A stretch of 64,000 bases of DNA from Saccharopolyspora galaxeae. GTDB lineage: Bacteria > Actinomycetota > Actinomycetes > Mycobacteriales > Pseudonocardiaceae. How positions within the stretch are numbered: the first letter of the stretch is position 1; each line of letters opens with the position of its first letter. Below are positions 58,805 through 64,000 of the stretch, one piece after another. Under the pieces are notes generated by a model that searched no databases, was not told where the DNA came from, and saw only the letters and a program-made list of their open reading frames with translations. The position numbers and the translations under genes were made by a program. The stretch lies in contig NZ_JADDUE010000003.1 of NCBI RefSeq assembly GCF_016526145.1, forward strand, positions 186,001 to 250,000. Direction: 5' to 3'.

Positions 58805-59242
58805 TCAGACAACTCCGCTGTCGCCGAGGCGGCGCAGCAGGCGGGTCAGCTCCGCGACGTCGTCCGGGTCCCAGCCGCCGAGCGCCGAGCGCCAGCGGTC
58901 CCGCTGGTCGGCCACCTGCGCGTCGACCTTCCGGTGCCCTTCGCCGGTGAGCACGACCAGCCGCGCCCGCGCGTCGCTCGGGTCCGGCACCCGCTCGGCG
59001 AGCCCGAGCCGCACCACCGCGTCGACCTGCCTGCTCACCGTCGACTTGTCCAGTTGCAGCGCCGCGGCCAGCGACGACATCCGCAGCGCGCCTTCCTTGC
59101 TGAGCAGCATCAGCAGCGGGTACGAGGTCGGATCCAGCTTCGGGTGCACCTGCCTGGCCAGTTCCCGCGTGGTGTGCCGTGCGCGGCGGATCAGCGCGCG
59201 CATCTCGTCTTCCAGCGCTGGAAGCAGTTCCTCCGACGACAC
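58805..59242 (-). CDS. MarR-family transcriptional regulator
   Basis: 145 residues from GTG 59242; an earlier GTG at 59248 is possible. The winged HTH is canonical: PTSYPLLMLLSKEGALRMSS, LAAALQLDKSTVSRQVDAVV, LGLAERVPDPSDARARLVVL TGEG. These dimers sense phenolic or oxidative ligands. It is divergent from a small repeat protein gene over 157 bp, which it may control along with itself. Confidence 0.9.
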   Translation of the reverse strand: MSSEELLPALEDEMRALIRRARHTTRELARQVHPKLDPTSYPLLMLLSKEGALRMSSLAAALQLDKSTVSRQVDAVVRLGLAERVPDPSDARARLVVLTGEGHRKVDAQVADQRDRWRSALGGWDPDDVAELTRLLRRLGDSGVV

Positions 59243-59399
59243 CCTGACACCTCTTCCGTGCAAGAAACCGGCCGTACGATCGTAATCGCACCCCGTCGGG
59301 GCCGGGCGCGCGCCGGGCGGATCCCCGTGCTCGCCGGCCGCGCTCGGCCATGCATCCTGGTACTCCACAAGGAGCAACGCCGACCAGAGGAGAACGTCC

Positions 59400-59561
59400 G
59401 TGACTTCTCAGCACGACCCGCTGACCGACCCGTCCTACGACCCGAACCCCGGCGTGCCGGACCACGCCAAGGCCGAAGGCGCCGAGGTCGACCCGTTGAT
59501 CGACCTGTCCCGCGACCCCAACCCGGGCGTGCCCGACCACGCCAAGCCGGACGAGGACTGA
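59400..59561 (+). CDS. 53-residue acidic protein with an internal duplication
   Basis: GTG 59400 lies 9 nt after GAGGAG. The product is rich in Asp, Pro and Ala and contains the block DPNPGVPDHAK twice (residues 15-25 and 39-49), each preceded by a DPxxDxSYx/DLSRx-type lead. Codon use is typical of the region. The length is below usual gene-calling limits. No family recognised; it may be a stress or cell-wall-associated intrinsically disordered peptide. Divergent from MarR and just upstream of the convergent smpB. Confidence 0.6.
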   Translation: MTSQHDPLTDPSYDPNPGVPDHAKAEGAEVDPLIDLSRDPNPGVPDHAKPDED

Positions 59562-59635
59562 CCGATCCGGCGACCGGCCGCGCGGAGATCGTTCGCGGCG
59601 GATGCCGGCCACGGCGCCATCCGCCGCCGGACGCT

Positions 59636-60148
59636 TTAGGTGGTGTAGCGCAGCGGGTCCGCAGGCCCCCGGCCGGGATGGCCCTTGAGCTGCCAGCCGA
59701 TGCCGCGGGCCATCTCCCGCGCGGCGTCGCGCTCGGCGAGCGCGCGCCGCTTGTCCCAGCGCTTCTTGCCGCGGGCGAGTGCCAGCTCCACCTTCACCCA
59801 GCCGTCCCGGAAGTACATCGACAGCGGGACCAGCGAGATCCCGCTCTCCCGGACCCGGCCGGTCAGGCCGCGGATCTCCCTGGCGTGCAACAGCATCTTC
59901 CGCGTGCGGCGCGGTGCGTGGTTGGTCCAGCTGCCGCGCCCGTACTCGGCGATGTGCAGGTTGCGCAGCCACACTTCGCCGTAGTCCACGGTGCCGAACG
60001 CCTCGGCCAGCGAGGCGCGTCCCGAGCGCAGGCTCTTCACCTCGGTTCCGGCCAGCACGAGCCCGGCCTCGTAGGTGTCCAGGATCGTGTAGTCGTGCCG
60101 CGCCCTGCGGTTCGTCGTGATCACGGATCCGTTGCCGTGCTGGACCAT
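59636..60148 (-). CDS. smpB: SsrA-binding protein SmpB
   Basis: 170 residues from ATG 60148, with TACGCT about 7-12 nt upstream and no ribosome site, so leaderless. SmpB signature sequences: [66 protein letters not shown] and the C-terminal basic tail [20 protein letters not shown]. SmpB binds tmRNA and enables rescue of stalled ribosomes (trans-translation). The tmRNA gene is not in the adjacent sequence. Confidence 0.96.
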   Translation of the reverse strand: MVQHGNGSVITTNRRARHDYTILDTYEAGLVLAGTEVKSLRSGRASLAEAFGTVDYGEVWLRNLHIAEYGRGSWTNHAPRRTRKMLLHAREIRGLTGRVRESGISLVPLSMYFRDGWVKVELALARGKKRWDKRRALAERDAAREMARGIGWQLKGHPGRGPADPLRYTT

Positions 60149-60317
60149 GCCGCGAGCGTACTCCGCCGCGCGGGCCGCCTTCCGGCGCCGCGGCACCGGA
60201 CAAAGTGGACTCCGAGGCGGAATTCCCGGTGACGCGCGTCGCCACGGACTGGACATCCGCCCGCGGCGCACCGAAGATCCCGCCGGACGCGAGCAACAGG
60301 TGAGGAGTCGCGCAGCG

Positions 60318-61502
60318 ATGACCGACGGCCGGCAAAGTCGCCCCTGGTGGCGCACCATGACCGCCCGCGACCCGTGGCAGGAGCACCGGGCGGCGACTCC
60401 GCTGGAGCTGCTGTTCGACCTCTGCTTCGTGGCCGCGGTCTCGCAGGCCGCCACGATGCTGCACCACGCGCTCACCGAAGGGCACATCGGCACCGGCGTG
60501 CTCGGCTACTTCATGGTGTTCTTCGCAATCTGGTGGGCGTGGGTGAACTTCACCTGGTTCGCCTCCGCCTACGACACCGACGACGGCCCGTACCGGGTGC
60601 TGACGCTGGTGCAGATGGCCGGTGTGCTGGTGCTGGCAGCCGGGATTCCGGCGGCGCTGGACGAGTACGACTTCACCGTGATCACCTTCGGGTACGTGCT
60701 GATGCGCGTCGCGATGGTGGCGCAATGGCTGCGGGCGGCGCGGGAACATCCCGAAGGCCGCCCGGCGGCGCTGCGGTACGCGGCCGGGGTGACCGCGGTG
60801 CAGATCGCCTGGCTGCTGCGGCTGCTGCTGCCGCACCCGTGGGACTACGCCGGGTTCGCCGTGCTGGCGATCGCCGAGGTCGCGGTGCCCGCGTGGGCCG
60901 AGTCCGGCAACCGCCAGACCAGCTGGCACCCGGAGCACATCGCGGAGCGGTACGGGCTGTTCACCATCATCGTGCTCGGCGAGGCCATCCTCGGTGTCCT
61001 CAACGCGGTGAGCTCGGCGCTGACCGCGCAGGGACTCTCGACCGATCTGATGCTGACCACCGCGGGCGGGCTGGTGCTCGTGTTCGCGCTGTGGTGGATC
61101 TACTTCGTCGGCCAGAACACCCGGCTGCCGAACCTCAAAACCGCGTTGACCTGGGGTTACGGGCACTACCTGCTGTACGCGGCGGTGGCCGCGCTGGGCG
61201 CCGGGCTGGAGGTCGCGGTGGACGCCACGCAGCACCACGCGCACATGTCCGAGCAGACCGCGGCACTGGCCGTCGCGGTTCCGGTGGCCGGGTACCTGCT
61301 GGTGATCGGGCTGCTGCACGGGCTCACCCGCGCCGGGACCGCCACGGCGTGGATCGTCGGGGGCAACATCGTCGTCGTGCTGCTGCTGGCCGCGGCGGCC
61401 GGTCCGCTCGGCCTGGGCGGGACCGTGCTGGCGATGGGAGTGGTGACGGCGGCTTCGCTGGCGGTGAACCTCGCGCGCGCTCATCGGCAGGCGGTGCGTT
61501 GA
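60318..61502 (+). CDS. LtrA-family (low temperature requirement) membrane protein
   Basis: 394 residues from ATG 60318, GAGGAG at 60302-60307. The family start [20 protein letters not shown] is conserved, and about eleven membrane segments follow, with internal [40 protein letters not shown] and WWIYFVGQ. LtrA proteins were named from a Listeria cold-growth mutant; molecular function is not settled. Monocistronic by appearance. Confidence 0.9.
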   Translation: MTDGRQSRPWWRTMTARDPWQEHRAATPLELLFDLCFVAAVSQAATMLHHALTEGHIGTGVLGYFMVFFAIWWAWVNFTWFASAYDTDDGPYRVLTLVQMAGVLVLAAGIPAALDEYDFTVITFGYVLMRVAMVAQWLRAAREHPEGRPAALRYAAGVTAVQIAWLLRLLLPHPWDYAGFAVLAIAEVAVPAWAESGNRQTSWHPEHIAERYGLFTIIVLGEAILGVLNAVSSALTAQGLSTDLMLTTAGGLVLVFALWWIYFVGQNTRLPNLKTALTWGYGHYLLYAAVAALGAGLEVAVDATQHHAHMSEQTAALAVAVPVAGYLLVIGLLHGLTRAGTATAWIVGGNIVVVLLLAAAAGPLGLGGTVLAMGVVTAASLAVNLARAHRQAVR

Positions 61503-61608
61503 TCACGTTCCGGTGACATTCGGGCGACGCGAGCTCGTGCGTGCATGAGCGGAGGTGCCGGACTGCTGCACTCCCGGTGATCGAATCCGACCTCGGGAAG
61601 GATCTCCG

Positions 61609-62466
61609 GTGCCGCATTCCGCTTCCACCGCGCTCGATCGGCCGAACGCGTTGCGCAGGGCCGCGCTGGCGCTGCTGGTGCCACTGCTGTTGCTGCTCGG
61701 TTGCCCGGCGGGTGCGGCCACCGCGCGCGATGCGCGGGCATGCGCGTCCACTCTGGACTGTTCGGCGGCCGAGCTGGACGCGCTGCCGATGGCCGAGCGG
61801 CTGGTGTTCGTGCGCGCGGTGCAGGATCGCGTCGCGGCCGAGTACATCCCCGGTTTCCGGCACTGGCGCAACATCGAAGGCATCGTCCGGTTCTTCGCCG
61901 AGAACTCCTTCGGCGCGCCCGGCAGCTGGGTCTCGCACGTCGATGCGGGGATTCTGGAGGGGATCGAGCGCGGCACCGCGATCGCGCTCGGCGTCTCGGC
62001 CGACGGCTTCGGCAATCCGGGCTCGCCGTTGTGGGCCGAGTACCTGCGCCGGTTGCACGACGGCGAGCTCACCGACCGGTGGGTGCACGATCCGGCCTGG
62101 GGAAACGCGGAGCAGGCATCGACCGAGCACGGCGTCCGGATCGCCGAAGCGCACGGCGCCCGGCCGAGCCGGGTGGACCGCGACATCTACGAGTTCTCCG
62201 AGCTGTACCGGTGGATGCTGCGCAATCCGCAGCAGGCGCTGCTCGCGCTGAACCAGGCGTCGCTGGATACCACCGGGCTGCCGGTTCCGCCCGCGGACTT
62301 CCTGCGCTGGTTCACCGACGTGACGATCTCGGAGCCGACCTACCGGGGCGCGCACGTGGCCCGCGACATCGCGCTGCCCGACCCGGTCTCGGCGCCGTTC
62401 AGCGCGGCGCAGCTGCTGCTCGCGTACGCACCGGAGCTGCTCGGCGCGGGCACCAGCACCAATTGA
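61609..62466 (+). CDS. Secreted protein of unknown function
   Basis: 285 residues from GTG 61609 (GGGAAGGA upstream). Signal peptide: basic N-region (NALRRAALALLVPLLLLLG) and CPAGAATA, which could also be read as a lipobox (LLGC). The mature part has two Cys in CASTLDC, then a compact helical sequence with FRHWRNIEGIVRFFAENSFG and SWVSHVDAGILEGIERGTAI. No catalytic motif recognised. The stop codon overlaps the Zur-like box of the next gene. Confidence 0.7.
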   Translation: MPHSASTALDRPNALRRAALALLVPLLLLLGCPAGAATARDARACASTLDCSAAELDALPMAERLVFVRAVQDRVAAEYIPGFRHWRNIEGIVRFFAENSFGAPGSWVSHVDAGILEGIERGTAIALGVSADGFGNPGSPLWAEYLRRLHDGELTDRWVHDPAWGNAEQASTEHGVRIAEAHGARPSRVDRDIYEFSELYRWMLRNPQQALLALNQASLDTTGLPVPPADFLRWFTDVTISEPTYRGAHVARDIALPDPVSAPFSAAQLLLAYAPELLGAGTSTN

Positions 62467-62477
62467 AAACCGTTTTC
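62465..62477. promoter_or_regulatory. Zur-like box before the L36 paralogue gene
   Basis: GAAAACCGTTTTC is a perfect 6-1-6 palindrome in the setting TTGAAAACCGTTTTCGT, close to the actinobacterial Zur consensus. It overlaps the previous stop codon and TAGGCT (-10-like) at 62481-62486, 44 bp before the L36 start. It predicts induction when zinc is scarce. Confidence 0.6.
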
Positions 62478-62520
62478 GTTAGGCTTGGGCGGCGATGACC
62501 GCACGAGCCGAGGAGGACGG

Positions 62521-62643
62521 ATGAAGGTCCGCTCATCGATCAAGTCGCTGAAGAACAAGGAGGGCTCGCAGGTGGTGCGCCGCCACGGCAAGCTCTTCGT
62601 GATCAACAAGCGCAACCCGCGCTGGAAGGGCCGCCAGGGCTGA
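62521..62643 (+). CDS. rpmJ: 50S ribosomal protein L36, zinc-independent (type B, YkgO-like) paralogue
   Basis: 40 residues: begins [15 protein letters not shown], includes [20 protein letters not shown] and ends WKGRQG. The zinc-binding C/C/C/H set of ordinary L36 is absent, identifying the zinc-free paralogue. GAGGA lies before the ATG. Such genes replace zinc-containing L36 under zinc limitation and are repressed by Zur, which agrees with the box upstream. Two palindromes follow the gene. Confidence 0.93.
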   Translation: MKVRSSIKSLKNKEGSQVVRRHGKLFVINKRNPRWKGRQG

Positions 62644-62650
62644 GCGAGCT

Positions 62651-62701
62651 GAGCGAACGGACCGTTCGTCCCAATAGATCGGGCCAACGGTCCGTTCGCT
62701 C
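62651..62701. repeat. 51-bp palindromic intergenic element, copy 4
   Basis: Left arm GAGCGAACGGACCGTTCGTC, centre CCAATAGATC, right arm GGGCCAACGGTCCGTTCGCTC. It begins 7 bp after the L36 stop. Nearest to copy 2 (44986-45036). Confidence 0.8.
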
Positions 62702-62756
62702 CGAACACCCGGGCGCTCGCCGACACGGGCGGGGCCCGAAGCAGTGGGAGCCGGTT

Positions 62757-62806
62757 GAGTTAGCGGACCGTTCGACCGGCTGGAACGGGCGAACGGTCCG
62801 CTCACT
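62757..62806. repeat. 51-bp palindromic intergenic element, copy 5
   Basis: Left arm GAGTTAGCGGACCGTTCGAC, right arm CGGGCGAACGGTCCGCTCAC, 55 bp after copy 4 and 37 bp before the convergent amidohydrolase end. Two copies in one gap, probably one per converging gene. Confidence 0.7.
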
Positions 62807-62842
62807 TGCGGCGAAGCGGGGCGGAAAGCGGGCCACCGGCCA

Positions 62843-64000
62843 CTATGGACAGAGAGCGTCCACTTCGTCGGGCTCGCGCACGTAGATGGTCCGGCCGCGC
62901 AGGACGGTGCGCTGGCAGCGCGGCAGCGGCGCGCCGGGGCTCAGGTCCGGCAGCGCGGGAACACCCGCCCGCGGGTCGGTCGACCAGCGCTGCACCCGCG
63001 AATCCGGTGCCGTCACGACCAGATCGCCGGTCTCCCACACCGCGTAAGTCGCCGGTGCGCCCGGCATCAGCGCCCCCGTCACCCCGTCGTCGAGACCGGC
63101 GGCACGCCAGCCGCCGCGGGTGTGCGCGGTGAACGCGGCGCGCGGTGAGATGCCGAAACCTTCCGTGCGGTGGTGCACCGCGGCACGCACCGAAGCCCAC
63201 GGGTCGACCGGGGTCACCGGTGCGTCCGAGCCGAGCGCCAGCAGGATCCCGTTCGACGCCAACGCCGAGAACGGGTTCAACCGCGTGCCGCGCTGCACCC
63301 CGAGCCGCTGCGCGTACATGTCCGACGGACCGCCCCAAGCCGCGTCGAACGCGGGCTGCACCGATGCGGCCACCCCGAACGACCCGAGCTGCGCGGCCTG
63401 CTCCGGGCCGACCATCTCCAGGTGCTCCAGGCGGTGGCGCATGCTCGCCAGCGCGGGCACTCCCAGCACTTTCGCGGCGCGGCGGAAGCCCTCGCAAGCC
63501 TCGGCCACCCCGGCGTCACCGATGACGTGGAAACCGGCCTGCAACCCGTTCCTGGTGCACTCGACGAGGTGCTCGGCCACCGCCTCGGCGTCCAGGTAGA
63601 GCACGCCGGACGTGGTCGGATCGTCGTTGTAGGGCGCTCCGAGCGCGGCCGTGCGCGAGCCCATCGCGCCGTCGATGAACAGGTCGCCGCCGAGGCCCCG
63701 CACCCCGAGCTCGCGTGCGGTGTGCAGCGCGCCGAGCTCGCCCCAGTAGCCGACGACCTCCGGCAGATCACCCCGCGCGGACAGCGCCATCAGGTCGGCG
63801 AGGTCGTCCTCACCGGAGATGTCCGGTCCGGCGCACTCGTGCACGCTGGCCACGCCGTGCGCGGCCGCGTGCCGCAGGAAAGCCAGCTGCGCCTCGCGGC
63901 GCTGGGCCACGCCGAGCGATTCCCTGGCCGCGCTGCGCGCGTGGTGGTGGGCCACCCGGGTCAGCGGACCTTCGCCGCTCCAGCCCTCGGCGCCGCGGGC
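62843..64000 (-). CDS. Amidohydrolase family 3 (YtcJ-like), 5' end beyond the window
   Basis: The frame is open to the right edge, so the gene is partial (at least 386 residues). Visible features: HECAGPDISGEDDL, FHVIGDAGVAEACEGFRRAA, metal/substrate motif MRHRLEHLEMVG, and LALGSDAPVTPVDPWASVRA, typical of YtcJ/NfdA-type metal-dependent hydrolases of the composite-domain superfamily. These cleave N-acyl or formamide-type substrates; the exact one is unknown. The N-terminal beta-sandwich and H-x-H motif must lie to the right of the window. Confidence 0.88.
   Translation of the reverse strand, partial: ARGAEGWSGEGPLTRVAHHHARSAARESLGVAQRREAQLAFLRHAAAHGVASVHECAGPDISGEDDLADLMALSARGDLPEVVGYWGELGALHTARELGVRGLGGDLFIDGAMGSRTAALGAPYNDDPTTSGVLYLDAEAVAEHLVECTRNGLQAGFHVIGDAGVAEACEGFRRAAKVLGVPALASMRHRLEHLEMVGPEQAAQLGSFGVAASVQPAFDAAWGGPSDMYAQRLGVQRGTRLNPFSALASNGILLALGSDAPVTPVDPWASVRAAVHHRTEGFGISPRAAFTAHTRGGWRAAGLDDGVTGALMPGAPATYAVWETGDLVVTAPDSRVQRWSTDPRAGVPALPDLSPGAPLPRCQRTVLRGRTIYVREPDEVDALCP

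Noticed and set aside
59562-60317. tmRNA gene next to smpB
   Set aside because: The gaps around smpB (75 and 169 bp) are too short or lack a tRNA-like end.
58644-61484. 946-residue open frame on the minus strand spanning MarR, smpB and LtrA regions
   Set aside because: It overlaps three well-supported genes, in another frame or antisense; high Arg/Pro/His content and no domain.
1-64000. CRISPR array, prophage or integrative element
   Set aside because: No regularly spaced repeats, integrase, terminase, capsid or attachment-site pair was found. No tRNA or rRNA gene was recognised, though small tRNAs could be missed by eye.

Overview
The window is chromosomal DNA from a high-G+C actinomycete. 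Support for this comes from the strong G/C bias at third codon positions, frequent GTG starts, several likely leaderless starts, F420 genes (fbiC and fgd), an ANTAR regulator, DUF574 methyltransferase, XRE/TPR regulators, and a two-gene metallopeptidase/MAB_1171c module. The overall gene mix and the repeated intergenic elements suggest a Pseudonocardiales member, perhaps Saccharopolyspora-like. That placement is inference; no rRNA or tRNA gene is present to test it. No prophage, CRISPR array, plasmid gene or biosynthetic megasynthase was seen.

Layout. 0-5 kb: pyruvyl-transferase-like protein, small membrane protein, GNAT acetyltransferase, secreted CocE-type hydrolase. 4.6-14.1 kb: a regulatory/membrane region with an ATP-binding protein, an XRE/TPR regulator coupled to a small protein, a GT9-like protein, an ImmA/IrrE metallopeptidase followed by a MAB_1171c-type membrane protein, a double EspR-like HTH regulator and a membrane NACHT NTPase. 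14.1-17.8 kb: HpcH/HpaI aldolase, LysR regulator, ketoglutarate-semialdehyde-type dehydrogenase. 18-21.6 kb: zinc-ribbon microprotein, GAF-ANTAR regulator, F420-dependent G6P dehydrogenase, ribokinase. 21.7-27.1 kb: MmgE/PrpD, FadR-type regulator, MaoC hydratase, CaiB CoA-transferase and acyl-CoA dehydrogenase, which look like one regulated acyl-CoA pathway with two matching operator-like sites. 27.2-31 kb: DUF6153/DUF305 pair, methyltransferase, and an orphan protein carrying an eCIS-type sorting motif. 31.1-35.5 kb: two-subunit molybdenum hydroxylase with a Tat-exported large subunit, and a divergent PucR regulator. 35.5-42.1 kb: metallo-beta-lactamase fold protein plus carboxylesterase, a divergent LAL regulator, and a secreted sialidase-like propeller. 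42.3-47.4 kb: glyoxalase-like protein and a sugar-acid locus (GntR, fuconate-dehydratase-like enolase, MFS transporter, 2-keto-3-deoxy-arabinonate-dehydratase-like FAH protein). 47.4-64 kb: solitary IS1634-like transposase gene, fbiC, acetyl/succinyl-CoA transferase, glycine/sarcosine N-methyltransferase, IclR, secreted beta-helix protein, DUF574, MarR, a repeat microprotein, smpB, LtrA, a secreted unknown, a zinc-independent L36 with a Zur-like box, and a partial amidohydrolase.

How the parts may work together. The dehydratase (43.5 kb), MFS transporter, KdaD-like protein (46.5 kb) and the semialdehyde dehydrogenase (16.2 kb) could form an oxidative non-phosphorylating sugar-acid route ending at 2-oxoglutarate. 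fbiC and fgd would supply and reduce F420.

The most unusual non-genic signals are: five copies of a 51-bp imperfect palindrome in intergenic gaps; two copies of a larger structured intergenic repeat (9.9 and 16.1 kb); two adjacent hairpins at 11.23-11.30 kb in a divergent gap; and a strong excess of the interrupted palindrome TCCA-N3-TGGA, present both in genes (always in one codon phase) and between genes.
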